A stretch of DNA of 64,000 nucleotides from assembly GCF_900155475.1 (NCBI RefSeq), contig NZ_FXAM01000003.1, positions 124,001-188,000 of the forward strand, in the 5' to 3' direction. Below the pieces are notes generated by a model. The model saw nothing but the letters and a program-made list of their open reading frames with translations. It was not told where the DNA came from and made no database searches. The stretch is from Methylomagnum ishizawai (GTDB lineage Bacteria > Pseudomonadota > Gammaproteobacteria > Methylococcales > Methylococcaceae). Both the position numbers and the translations under genes were made by a program. This document shows positions 1-7,854 of this stretch, in pieces. Each line of letters begins with the position of its first letter. Within the stretch, counting starts at the first letter, position 1.

Positions 1-167
1 TGGCCGGGGTGGCGCATTTCTGGTGGCTGGTGAAGCAGGATATCAGCGAACCCCTGGTCTTCGCGGCGATCCTGGCGCTGCTGCTGGCCGCCCGTTTGCC
101 GCCGCGTTGGGGTAAGGATGTCCCTTGGCCCAGGAAGGCGGTCGCCCCGCAGCCGGACCCGCCATGA
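1..167 (+). CDS. msrQ: MsrQ-like heme-binding membrane subunit, C-terminal end only
   Basis: Only the last 54 codons are in the window, read in the frame that starts at base 3 and stopping at TGA 165-167. The tail has the pattern HFWWLVKQD followed by EPLVFAAILALLLAARL. This resembles the last periplasmic turn and final transmembrane helix of MsrQ (YedZ), the b-heme membrane partner of the methionine sulfoxide reductase MsrP. In that family MsrQ passes quinone-derived electrons to periplasmic MsrP. The tail ends in a short basic, proline-rich cytoplasmic segment. msrP itself would lie upstream, outside the window. The call rests on a short stretch and is moderately sure. Confidence 0.65.
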   Translation, partial: AGVAHFWWLVKQDISEPLVFAAILALLLAARLPPRWGKDVPWPRKAVAPQPDPP

Positions 168-200
168 CTGCGGGAAGGTTCCGCGACCGGCCCACCCGCC

Positions 201-1172
201 TCATTCGACGGCATCCACCCCGAAACGGCGCTTGAGTTCCTCGATCAAAGCCGCGCGCTCCGCCACATCCGCCACCACCACATCCAGGGCGACCCGGCCC
301 GAATCCCATTCCTTGATGGTCCCGATATGGGTTTCCCCAGCCCGGATTTTGTACTGGCGCGAATTCTCCTTGCGCTTGCGTTCCTTGGGGTGTTCATGGA
401 GGGCGCGGAGTTCCCGCACTTCGCGGCGGCCCGCCTCGCCCTGGCCCAGCCGCTCGGCCATTTGCAAAGCCACTTCCAAACCGGCGCTGGCTTCCAGCAA
501 GGCCAGTTCGTATAGCGCCGACATCGCGTAATCCTCGGGATTTTGCGAAACCCGTTCGATCACCGCCGCCGACAACCCGAGGATGCGCAGGGTCTTGTTG
601 ACCTGGGGCAGGGACATCCCGGTCGCCTCGGCCAGTTCGGTTTCCCCGGCGTAGACCCGCCGTTCCAAAAGATCGCGCCAGGCCAGGGCGTTGTCGAGCG
701 CCGATTGCTGGTTGCGGTCGTTGTTCTCGCGGAAGCTGTATTGGTATAGCTCCTGGTCGCTCAAATCATCGTGGAGCATCAGGTCGATGCGCTCCAGCCC
801 GGCCAGTTTGATGGCTTTCCAGCGGTAATGTCCGGCGATGAGGGTGTAGCGCCCCTCGCGCTGGGTGGCGATGGCGGGGATGAGCTGGCCGGTGGCGGCG
901 ATGCTACCCGCCAGTTCCTTGACCCGCTCGGGGCGGTAGATGCGGCGGGCGTTGTAGGGATTGGGGTCCACCTGGTCGATGGGCACGCTGGCGAAGCGGG
1001 CGGTCTTGCCGCGGCGGTCGGTGGTGGGTATGGCTTCCGGGCCGGGTTCCACGGCAACGGAAAAGCCGGTGGGTTGGCGCTCGACCACCGCCTGGGCGTG
1101 TTTGAAACGCTCGTCCAGGGCTTGCGCCGCCTTCTGCACACGGGACTGCATATCGCGTTTGGATTTGCTCAT
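201..1172 (-). CDS. parB: ParB/RepB/Spo0J-type partition protein
   Basis: This 323-aa protein is a CTPase/DNA-binding partition protein that would load at parS-like sites and work with ParA in DNA segregation. The central region has the ParB N-domain pattern: VDPNPYNARRIY, then GQLIPAIATQ, then LIAGHYRWKA, with the usual arginine patch given here as SFRENNDRNQQ. A helix-turn-helix follows (LAEATGMSLPQVNKTLRILG). The start at 1172 was chosen because it gives a 4-base ATGA overlap with the parA stop and a G-rich ribosome site lies just upstream; the open frame continues further 5-prime inside parA. The pair looks more like plasmid, chromid or island partition genes than the gidB-linked chromosomal pair, but this is inference. 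Confidence 0.88.
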   Translation of the reverse strand: MSKSKRDMQSRVQKAAQALDERFKHAQAVVERQPTGFSVAVEPGPEAIPTTDRRGKTARFASVPIDQVDPNPYNARRIYRPERVKELAGSIAATGQLIPAIATQREGRYTLIAGHYRWKAIKLAGLERIDLMLHDDLSDQELYQYSFRENNDRNQQSALDNALAWRDLLERRVYAGETELAEATGMSLPQVNKTLRILGLSAAVIERVSQNPEDYAMSALYELALLEASAGLEVALQMAERLGQGEAGRREVRELRALHEHPKERKRKENSRQYKIRAGETHIGTIKEWDSGRVALDVVVADVAERAALIEELKRRFGVDAVE

Positions 1173-1873
1173 TTCGATTTCCCCCGCTGGGCGGCGCGGA
1201 CGGCGGGTTTCTTCGGCTTGATTGCCAACAGGGCCAGCACCTCGTCGGCCAGGGCGTCGGCTTCCAGCGCCGCCGGGGATTTCTTGGCGATGCTGCCGAC
1301 CACCGCGCCGTATAGCTGGGATTCGGCGAAGGCGTTGCGCAGCGAGAGATAGGATTCCAGCATCGGGATATCGGCGTCGTTCCTGAGTTCTTGCAGGCAC
1401 AGGTCGAACAAGCGTCCGCGCCGGACCATCGAGGCCAGGTAATAGGCCCGCAAGGCCGGGTTTTCCTGCCGGGCCTTGAGCGCCAGTTCCTTGGCCTCGC
1501 GGGAGGCCCAGACATTGTCCATCACCGGGACCACCGGGATCAGGGCCAAGTCGGCCACGTTGAGCGCGGCCCAGGGGATGGGGCTGTCGATGGCGGGCGG
1601 GCAGTCGATGAACACCAGGTCGTAGAGCGGGGCGCGTTTGGCGAGTTCGCCGATCATCTTTTCCCTGAGCGGCGCGAGCGAGACGACCTCCGCCGGGAAG
1701 GGATCGTCCGCTTCCGCCTGGGCCGACCAGATCATGCTGGTTCCTTGGCGGTCCATGTCCACCACCAGCACTTTGAAGCCACGCATCCCCAAGGTGCCGG
1801 CCAGTTGCATGGTGGTCATGGTCTTGGCGCAGCCGCCTTTCTGATTGAAGACGGCGACGAGTTGGGCTGGCAT
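1169..1873 (-). CDS. parA: ParA-type partition ATPase
   Basis: This 234-aa protein is a Walker-type ATPase of the ParA/MinD superfamily that would pattern on the nucleoid and move ParB-bound DNA. The deviant Walker A KGGCAKTMTT is at residues 12-21, the A-prime motif is VLVVDMDRQGT and Walker B is LVFIDCPPAID. It has no long N-terminal DNA-binding domain, so it is the small (type Ib or chromosomal-like) form. The start at 1873 has AGGAG six bases upstream, and the frame extends 37 codons further with no ribosome site. An 18-bp palindrome lies 14-31 bases upstream of the start, where it could act as an operator. It is translationally coupled to parB. Confidence 0.9.
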   Translation of the reverse strand: MPAQLVAVFNQKGGCAKTMTTMQLAGTLGMRGFKVLVVDMDRQGTSMIWSAQAEADDPFPAEVVSLAPLREKMIGELAKRAPLYDLVFIDCPPAIDSPIPWAALNVADLALIPVVPVMDNVWASREAKELALKARQENPALRAYYLASMVRRGRLFDLCLQELRNDADIPMLESYLSLRNAFAESQLYGAVVGSIAKKSPAALEADALADEVLALLAIKPKKPAVRAAQRGKSK

Positions 1874-1886
1874 GTGGACTCCTGTG

Positions 1887-1904
1887 ACTTTCACGCGTGA
1901 AAGT
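1887..1904. repeat. Palindrome 1 of the par cluster (parS-like or operator)
   Basis: ACTTTCACGCGTGAAAGT is a perfect 18-bp palindrome. It sits between the proposed parA promoter and the parA ribosome site. The half-sites TTTCAC and GTGAAA match those of the classical chromosomal parS core TTTCACGTGAAA, but two extra bases (GC) separate them. Confidence 0.7.
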
Positions 1905-1930
1905 GGATGGCTGGGTATGGGCGCAGACGT

Positions 1931-1959
1931 ATGATAGGAATGAAAAAATATCCGGTAAA
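1931..1959 (-). promoter_or_regulatory. Candidate sigma-70 promoter for parAB
   Basis: On the minus strand, TTTACC (1954-1959) and TATCAT (1931-1936) are separated by exactly 17 bases. The -10 hexamer matches the consensus at five of six positions and the -35 at four. The region is strikingly A+T-rich compared with its surroundings and includes an imperfect A/T inverted repeat at about 1941-1967. Transcription would run through palindrome 1 into parA. Confidence 0.45.
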
Positions 1960-2012
1960 TATTTTTCAAGCCGGATTTCGGCAACGCTGTGCTTGCGTCC
2001 TATCGCTCACGG

Positions 2013-2028
2013 CTTTCACGCGTGAAAG
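2013..2028. repeat. Palindrome 2 of the par cluster
   Basis: CTTTCACGCGTGAAAG has the same core as palindrome 1 with the GC centre, here as a perfect 16-bp dyad. It lies between nhaR-like and parA. Confidence 0.7.
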
Positions 2029-2081
2029 TCGCGGTGGGTAGCCCGGATGCGGAGAGCGGGCCGCCCGGACCGACACAAGGC

Positions 2082-2101
2082 CGCTTTCACACGTGAAAGC
2101 G
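2082..2101. repeat. Palindrome 3 of the par cluster
   Basis: The core is CTTTCAC-AC-GTGAAAG with arms extended to 9 bp (CG at each end). The centre is AC rather than GC, so the middle two bases are not self-complementary. It lies a few bases downstream of the nhaR-like stop codon. Confidence 0.7.
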
Positions 2102-2109
2102 ACGCCCGA

Positions 2110-3006
2110 TCAGCCTTGCTTGGCCTGGGCTTGTTCCAGGATGGCGACCACCGCCGGATGCTGGATTTTGCGCTGGGCCGAGATGGCGTAGAACCGCTCG
2201 CGCACGCCTCCAGCCACGCCCAGCAACTCGACCCGGTATTGCCGCCGGATTTCCTCCTCCACCAGGATCGGCGCGACGAACAACCCGACGCCCGCCCCGC
2301 CGAAAGTCTTGAGCAGGGCGCTATCCTCGATCTCGGCGCGGATATTGGGGCTGAGGTTCTCCGCGTCGAACCATTGGTCCAGCGAACGCCGCAGCGCCAA
2401 GCCGCCGCTCGGCAGCAGGAACGGCGCGCCATTCAATGAGCGCGGGAAATCCCGGACGTAGCGCTCCACCAAATCCTGGGTACCGAACACGCCGACCTCC
2501 GACTCCCCCAGCGGATGGTTGAAGACCCGGAGCCCCGCCGTCGGCGTGGCCGGCACGTCCGACAACACCAGATCGACGCCGTGCAGGGCGATTTCCGCCA
2601 ACAGCCGTTCCGGCTTGTCCTCGTGGCAGATCAGGCGCAGGGGACCGACCAGGCGCAGGGCCGGTTCCAACAAACGGTAGGCCAGCAGCTTGGGCAGGCC
2701 GTCGGCGATGCCCACCGTGAGGCGCTGCATCGGTCCGCCGCCGCGGCCGTTGAGGAAGCCGGTCAGCTCGCGGCCCAGGGCGAAGATTTCATCGGCGTAA
2801 TGGAACACCCCGCGCCCGGTCTCGGTGAGGGCGAGCTTGCGGGCGTCGCGGTGGAAGAGCTTCTCGCCGATGGTGCCCTCGAAGAGGGCGAGCTGGGCGC
2901 TGACGGTGGGTTGGGCCAGATGCAGCTTCTCGGAGGCGCGGGAAACGCTGCCTTCCTTGGCGACGGTCCAAAAATAAAACAAATGTTGGTAATTCAGGCG
3001 TTGCAT
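2110..3006 (-). CDS. nhaR: LysR-family regulator, NhaR type
   Basis: This 298-aa transcription factor opens with a winged helix-turn-helix (MQRLNYQHLFYFWTVAKEGS, then RASEKLHLAQPTVSAQL). This is the characteristic NhaR N-terminus, distinct from ordinary LysR proteins. The substrate-binding half follows from about residue 90. Known NhaR proteins activate genes in response to sodium or alkaline stress. Here no nhaA antiporter is adjacent; the divergent neighbours are carbonic anhydrase and PEP carboxylase, so those are the likeliest targets by position. The start at 3006 was chosen because homologues begin with M-x-x-LNY; the frame is open 22 codons further. Par-cluster palindromes lie on both sides of the gene. 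Confidence 0.82.
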   Translation of the reverse strand: MQRLNYQHLFYFWTVAKEGSVSRASEKLHLAQPTVSAQLALFEGTIGEKLFHRDARKLALTETGRGVFHYADEIFALGRELTGFLNGRGGGPMQRLTVGIADGLPKLLAYRLLEPALRLVGPLRLICHEDKPERLLAEIALHGVDLVLSDVPATPTAGLRVFNHPLGESEVGVFGTQDLVERYVRDFPRSLNGAPFLLPSGGLALRRSLDQWFDAENLSPNIRAEIEDSALLKTFGGAGVGLFVAPILVEEEIRRQYRVELLGVAGGVRERFYAISAQRKIQHPAVVAILEQAQAKQG

Positions 3007-3033
3007 TTTTATCCCCGATGGTTCCACGCCCCG

Positions 3034-3051
3034 GCTTTCACACGTGAAAGC
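3034..3051. repeat. Palindrome 4 of the par cluster
   Basis: GCTTTCACACGTGAAAGC has 8-bp perfect arms and an AC centre, and begins 28 bases upstream of the nhaR-like start. Its position could allow it to affect nhaR transcription as well as serving as a partition site. Confidence 0.7.
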
Positions 3052-3081
3052 GGAGCCCATTCCCGGCCACACGCATCCCGT

Positions 3082-3103
3082 CCACTTTCACACGTGAAAG
3101 TGG
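3082..3103. repeat. Palindrome 5 of the par cluster
   Basis: This is the longest copy, with 10-bp perfect arms (CCACTTTCAC and GTGAAAGTGG) around an AC centre. It lies 31 bases beyond palindrome 4 in the intergenic region that separates nhaR from the carbonic anhydrase gene. Confidence 0.7.
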
Positions 3104-3228
3104 AATCCACCCCCGACCGGAACCACGCATCCTATCCACCCGTGCAAAACCGGAATCGCGACCCATGGCTAAAAAACCGGGCCATTCAGCCAAGGCGCGG
3201 CGGCGGATGCACTGGAAGCGGCCTCAAA

Positions 3229-3245
3229 CATAGATTAAAGCTATG
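3229..3245. promoter_or_regulatory. Candidate LysR-type box upstream of carbonic anhydrase
   Basis: CATAG, seven A/T-rich bases, then CTATG form an interrupted dyad that fits the T-N11-A rule of LysR-type binding sites. It lies about 95 bases before the carbonic anhydrase start. A -10-like TACTAT follows at 3269-3274 without a good -35 hexamer, as expected for an activator-dependent promoter. The nearby nhaR-like gene is transcribed divergently, which is the usual arrangement for a LysR regulator and its target. The binding partner is inferred. Confidence 0.4.
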
Positions 3246-3340
3246 AATTTCTTTTAAACATCCTATTTTACTATGCTGTAACCGCCGCGTAGGCTACGCC
3301 CCGTCATCAGTCCGCTTCCAACGACAACGAGGCTCCAGCC

Positions 3341-4003
3341 ATGCAAAAACTCATCGAAGGACTCCACCACTTCCAAACGGCGCTGTTCGGCTCCCAGCGC
3401 GAATTGTTCGAACGGCTGGCGGCGGGGCAAACGCCCGAGACCTTGTTCATCACCTGCTCGGATTCGCGCATCAATCCCAACCTCCTGACCCAGACCGAAC
3501 CCGGCGAACTGTTCATCCTGCGCAATGCCGGCAATATCGTTCCGCCCTATGGCGCGGGGCAGGGCGGCGAGGCGGCGACCATCGAATTCGCCGTGGCGGG
3601 ACTCGGGGTCAAGGACATCATCGTCTGCGGGCATTCGCATTGCGGGGCGATGAAGGGCTTGCTGGAACCGCCCCCGGCCCGCGATTTCCCGGCCCTGACC
3701 CAGTGGCTTGGCCACGCCGAATCCACCCGCCGCGTGGTGATGGACAAATACGGCGGGCGCGAAACCCCCGCCCTGCTCAACGTGACCATCCAGGAAAACG
3801 TCTTGGCCCAGATGGAAAACCTCCGCACCCATCCGGTGGTGGCCTCCGGGCTGGCGCGGGCAAGGCTCAAACTGCATGGCTGGGTTTACAAGCTCGAAAC
3901 CGGCGAGGTCTTCGCCTACGACCCGGCCACCGGCCAATTCCACACCGCGACCGGGCAACGCCCGCCCCAACCCGAACGCCCACTCTCCCCCCTGGAAATT
4001 TAA
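3341..4003 (+). CDS. can: Beta-class carbonic anhydrase
   Basis: This 220-aa enzyme interconverts CO2 and bicarbonate. The zinc ligands of the beta class are visible as Cys39 (in ITCSDSR), His98 and Cys101 (in CGHSHCG). The Asp41/Arg43 dyad and the [11 protein letters not shown] segment are also present. Length is normal for the family. Its stop is only 13 bases before the PEP carboxylase start, so the two are probably co-transcribed. This makes metabolic sense because bicarbonate is the inorganic carbon substrate of PEP carboxylase. There is no signal peptide, so it is cytoplasmic. Confidence 0.95.
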   Translation: MQKLIEGLHHFQTALFGSQRELFERLAAGQTPETLFITCSDSRINPNLLTQTEPGELFILRNAGNIVPPYGAGQGGEAATIEFAVAGLGVKDIIVCGHSHCGAMKGLLEPPPARDFPALTQWLGHAESTRRVVMDKYGGRETPALLNVTIQENVLAQMENLRTHPVVASGLARARLKLHGWVYKLETGEVFAYDPATGQFHTATGQRPPQPERPLSPLEI

Positions 4004-4016
4004 GGAGGCCCCCCGG

Positions 4017-6857
4017 ATGAACACCGCCACCAGCCAACACCCCGCGCCCGAACCCCCCACCGCGACCCTCCCGGACGACAAGGAACTACGCCGCTCGATC
4101 CTGTTACTCAGCTCGGTCTTGACGCGGGTCTTGAAAACCCAGGCCCGGCCCGGCATCGCCGCCACGGTCGATCAACTGCAACGCCGCTTCGCCGCCCTGC
4201 TGCGCGATGGCGGTCCCGCGCGGCGGCGGCAACTCTTGGAAACCATCGAAACCCTGGACCCCGAAACCCTGGGCGAGGTGGTCCGGGCCTTCAACCGCTA
4301 TTTCAGCCTGTTGAACATCGCTGAGGAATCGCACTACCTGCGCCAGCGCCGCCGCCAGGCCGAGCGCGGCGGCCATTACTGGCCGGGCTCCTTCCACGAC
4401 ACCTTGCTGAACTTCAAGCAATCCGGCGTCGGCGTGGACCAACTCCAAGTGCTGCTGGACGAGTTGCTTTACCTGCCGGTGTTGACCGCCCATCCCACCG
4501 AGGCCAAGCGGCGCACGGTGAAGGGCGCTTTGCGCGAGGTGTTCCTGACCCACGACGCCGTGGCCGACAACCGGGTCAAGGGCTCGTTCCGGCGCGAGGC
4601 CATCGAGCGCCTGCAAAGCCAGATCCATGTGCTGTGGAAAACCGACGAGGTCCGCGCCCACAGCATGGGCGTGGCCGACGAGATCGAGGCCGGATTGTTC
4701 TATTTCCCCCTGTCCTTGTTCCAGGCCACGGCGCGGGTCTATCGGAATTTCGAGCGTTCCCTGGTCGATGTCTACGGCGAGGCGGCGGCGCGGCGGGTGC
4801 GGGTGCCGAGCTTCCTGCGCTTCGGTTCCTGGATCGGCGGCGACCGCGACGGCAATCCCAACGTCACGCCGGAAACCACGGCCCTGGCCCTGCGCCGCCA
4901 AGCGGAAGCCATCCTGCGCGAATACCTGCGCCGCCTCGACGAATTGCGCGGCCAGCTCTCGCATTCCCAGGGTTTCTGCGAATTTTCGGCGGCGTTCCTC
5001 AACAGCCTGGCCACCGACCGGGGCGAACTCGGCCCCGCCGTGGCGGCGCTGGAACGGCCTTATCTGCAAGAGCCCTACCGCCACAAGCTGAGCTTGATGC
5101 GATACCGTATGGAACGGTCCCTGGCACGGGTGGAACGGGCGCTGGCGGGCGAGGCCGACGCCGCCGACGGGTTGGCCTATCCGGGCGTGGCCGAATTCCT
5201 GGCCGATCTGCGCCTGATCGACGAATCCCTGCGCGGCCATGGCGACGAATCCATCGCCAATCTGGAACTCCACGACCTGATCCGGCTGGCCGAGACCTTC
5301 GGTTTCCACCTGATGCAATTGGATGTGCGCCAGGAATCCGGGCGGCATACGGCGGCGGTGGCGGATATTTTGAAAGCCGCGCTCGGGGTGGATTACCCGG
5401 CCCTGGACGAGGCGGAACGCCTGCACCTCCTGGGCGAGGCCATCGCCGCGCCGGGCGGCTTGGTCTACAACCGCGCCGATTTGGCCACCGCCACCCGCGA
5501 GACCTTGGAAGTGTTCGACGTGATGGCGCGGATGCGGCGCGAAATCGGCCCGGATTGCTTCGGCAGATACGTGATTTCCATGACCCACGCCGCCAGCCAC
5601 ATCATGGAAGTGATGCTGCTGGCGGCGCAGAGCGGCTTGGCGGGACGTTTGGCCGGGCACTGGCATTGCCATCTCGGCGTCAGCCCCTTGTTCGAGACCA
5701 TCGAGGACTTGAACCACATCGAGGCGGTGCTGACCCGTTTGTTCGATACCCCGGCCTACCGCGAATTGCTGCGGGTGTCGGGCGAGCGGCAGGAAGTGAT
5801 GCTGGGCTATTCCGATTCCTGCAAGGACGGCGGCATCCTGGCCTCGGCCTGGGGCTTGTACCGGGCGCAGCGCCAAGTCATCGACCTGGCCGCGGCGCGG
5901 GGGCTCAAATGCCGCTTGTTCCATGGCCGCGGCGGCACGGTGGGACGCGGCGGCGGACCCACCCACGAAGCCATCCTGGCCCAGCCACCCAACACGGTGC
6001 TGGGCCAGATCAAGTTCACCGAACAGGGCGAAGTCCTGTTCTACCGCTACAACAACATGGAGACCGCCATCTACGAGCTGACCATGGGCGCGACCGGCCT
6101 GCTCAAGGCCAGCGTGGGCCTGATCCAGCCGGGGCCGGGCGACCGCGCCGAGGATTGGGCGGTGATGGGCGAACTGGCGCGGATCGGCGAACACAGCTAC
6201 CGCGAACTCACCGAGCGCACCGAAGGTTTCCTGGATTATTTCTACGAGGCCACCCCGGTCGGGGACATCGGCCAGCTCAACATCGGTTCGCGGCCTTCCC
6301 ACCGCAAGAAGCAGGACCGCTCCAAGAACTCGGTGCGGGCCATCGCCTGGGTGTTCGCCTGGGCGCAGGCGCGGCAGACCTTCCCGGCCTGGTATGGCAT
6401 CGGCGGCGCGGTATCGACCTGGTGCGCGGGCAAGCCGGAGCGGCTGGAAACCCTGCGCCGGATGTACCGGGATTGGCCGTTCTTCCGCAACCTGCTGGGC
6501 AATGCCCAGATGGCCCTCGGCAAATCCGATATGGAACTGGCCAAGGAATACGCCGGCCTGTGCGTCGATCATTTGGCCGGTAAGCGGGTGTTGGGCTTGA
6601 TCGAGTCCGAATACCGGCGCGGCGTGGAATGGGTGCTGGATATCGCCCAAAGCGACCGGCTGATGGCGGAAAACCCGGCCCTAGCGGCCTCGCTCAGGCG
6701 GCGCGATGGTTTCCTCGGTCCCTTGAACTACATCCAGGCCTGGCTGTTGCGGCGGGTGCGGGAAGCCGACGCGGAAGCGGGCGGCGACAACCCCTGGCGC
6801 AAACCCTTGTTGCGGACCATCAACGCCATCGCGGCGGGAATGCGGAACACGGGTTGA
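4017..6857 (+). CDS. ppc: Phosphoenolpyruvate carboxylase
   Basis: This 946-aa enzyme makes oxaloacetate from phosphoenolpyruvate and bicarbonate, an anaplerotic reaction. Family signatures occur in order: TAHPTEAKRRTV with the catalytic His, SWIGGDRDGNP, QLDVRQES, LGYSDSCKDGG, FHGRGGTVGRGGGP with the catalytic His/Arg loop, FTEQGEV and the invariant C-terminal RNTG. Start 4017 was chosen because AAGGAGG lies nine bases upstream; the open frame extends into the carbonic anhydrase gene in another phase. It follows carbonic anhydrase and precedes cysD by 37 bases, so one long assimilation transcript is possible. Confidence 0.97.
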   Translation: MNTATSQHPAPEPPTATLPDDKELRRSILLLSSVLTRVLKTQARPGIAATVDQLQRRFAALLRDGGPARRRQLLETIETLDPETLGEVVRAFNRYFSLLNIAEESHYLRQRRRQAERGGHYWPGSFHDTLLNFKQSGVGVDQLQVLLDELLYLPVLTAHPTEAKRRTVKGALREVFLTHDAVADNRVKGSFRREAIERLQSQIHVLWKTDEVRAHSMGVADEIEAGLFYFPLSLFQATARVYRNFERSLVDVYGEAAARRVRVPSFLRFGSWIGGDRDGNPNVTPETTALALRRQAEAILREYLRRLDELRGQLSHSQGFCEFSAAFLNSLATDRGELGPAVAALERPYLQEPYRHKLSLMRYRMERSLARVERALAGEADAADGLAYPGVAEFLADLRLIDESLRGHGDESIANLELHDLIRLAETFGFHLMQLDVRQESGRHTAAVADILKAALGVDYPALDEAERLHLLGEAIAAPGGLVYNRADLATATRETLEVFDVMARMRREIGPDCFGRYVISMTHAASHIMEVMLLAAQSGLAGRLAGHWHCHLGVSPLFETIEDLNHIEAVLTRLFDTPAYRELLRVSGERQEVMLGYSDSCKDGGILASAWGLYRAQRQVIDLAAARGLKCRLFHGRGGTVGRGGGPTHEAILAQPPNTVLGQIKFTEQGEVLFYRYNNMETAIYELTMGATGLLKASVGLIQPGPGDRAEDWAVMGELARIGEHSYRELTERTEGFLDYFYEATPVGDIGQLNIGSRPSHRKKQDRSKNSVRAIAWVFAWAQARQTFPAWYGIGGAVSTWCAGKPERLETLRRMYRDWPFFRNLLGNAQMALGKSDMELAKEYAGLCVDHLAGKRVLGLIESEYRRGVEWVLDIAQSDRLMAENPALAASLRRRDGFLGPLNYIQAWLLRRVREADAEAGGDNPWRKPLLRTINAIAAGMRNTG

Positions 6858-6894
6858 TTCTTTCCAGCGTTGTCGATTGACCGGGAGCATTGCC

Positions 6895-7854
6895 ATGAAC
6901 AGCCAAACCCAGCGGATCGCGGCCACGGACGGCATCCACGGAGCGCGGCGGGAAGCCGTCTATTTCAGCCATCTCGACGCCTTGGAAGCCGAGGCAATCT
7001 TCATCCTGCGCGAGGTCGCGGCGGAATGCCGCAATCCGGCCCTGTTGTACTCGGGCGGCAAGGATTCGGCGGTGGTGCTGCACCTGGCCTACAAAGCCTT
7101 CCACCCCGAGCGCATCGGTTTCACCCTGCTGCATGTCGATACCGGCCACAACTATCCCGAAGTCCTCGCCTACCGCGACCGCATGTCGGGGCGCTATGGC
7201 TGCACGCTGAAGGTGGCCGAGGTCGAGGATTCGATCCGGCGCGGCAGCGTGCGCCTATGCCACGACCTGGAACCGCGCAATCCCCATCAATCGGTCACCT
7301 TGCTGGAAGCCATCGCCGACCTGGAATTCGATGCCTGCATCGGCGGCGCCCGCCGCGACGAGGAAAAAGCCCGCGCCAAGGAACGCATCTTCAGCTTCCG
7401 CGACGAGTTCGGCCAATGGAACCCGAAACGCCAGCGCCCGGAACTGTGGGAGCTATACAACGCCCACGTCCGCCCCGGCGAAAACATCCGCGTCTTCCCG
7501 ATTTCCAACTGGACCGAATTGGATGTCTGGCAGTACATCGAGCAGGAAGGGATCGAACTGCCCTCGATCTATTTCGCCCACGAGCGGGATGTGGTGCGGC
7601 GCGGCGACTTGCTGGTCCCGGTCACGCCGCTGACCCCGCCACGCCCCGGCGCAACCGTGGAGCGGGTCCGCTGCCGCTTCCGCACCGTGGGCGATATCAC
7701 CTGCACCGCCCCGGTGGAATCGGCGGCGGCGACGGTGGCCGAGATCATCCGCGAAACCATCGAGACCCGCGTCACCGAACGCGGCGCGACCCGGCTCGAC
7801 GACCAAGTATCGGAAGCCGCCATGGAACAACGCAAGAAAGAGGGGTATTTCTGA
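6895..7854 (+). CDS. cysD: Sulfate adenylyltransferase, small subunit
   Basis: This 319-aa CysD subunit is a PP-loop ATP pyrophosphatase that adenylates sulfate to APS, driven by the CysN GTPase. The PP-loop SGGKDSAVVLHL is near residue 45. The conserved HVDTGHNYPEVL, CIGGARRDEEKARAKER and FPISNWTELDVWQYI segments are all present, and the C-terminus KKEGYF is typical. The start at 6895 has a GGGAG-like site; another in-frame ATG lies six codons upstream. The stop overlaps the cysN start by one base. Neither a cysC gene nor a CysC domain accompanies it here. Confidence 0.96.
   Translation: MNSQTQRIAATDGIHGARREAVYFSHLDALEAEAIFILREVAAECRNPALLYSGGKDSAVVLHLAYKAFHPERIGFTLLHVDTGHNYPEVLAYRDRMSGRYGCTLKVAEVEDSIRRGSVRLCHDLEPRNPHQSVTLLEAIADLEFDACIGGARRDEEKARAKERIFSFRDEFGQWNPKRQRPELWELYNAHVRPGENIRVFPISNWTELDVWQYIEQEGIELPSIYFAHERDVVRRGDLLVPVTPLTPPRPGATVERVRCRFRTVGDITCTAPVESAAATVAEIIRETIETRVTERGATRLDDQVSEAAMEQRKKEGYF

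Noticed and set aside
1887-3103. CRISPR array
   Set aside because: The five repeats are palindromes at irregular spacing, two lie either side of a whole gene, and there are no regular spacers or cas genes.
4104-6650. 848-codon open frame antisense to PEP carboxylase
   Set aside because: The sense strand has every PEP carboxylase motif. The antisense translation is low-complexity (Gln, Gly, Ala, His) as expected for a G+C-rich shadow.
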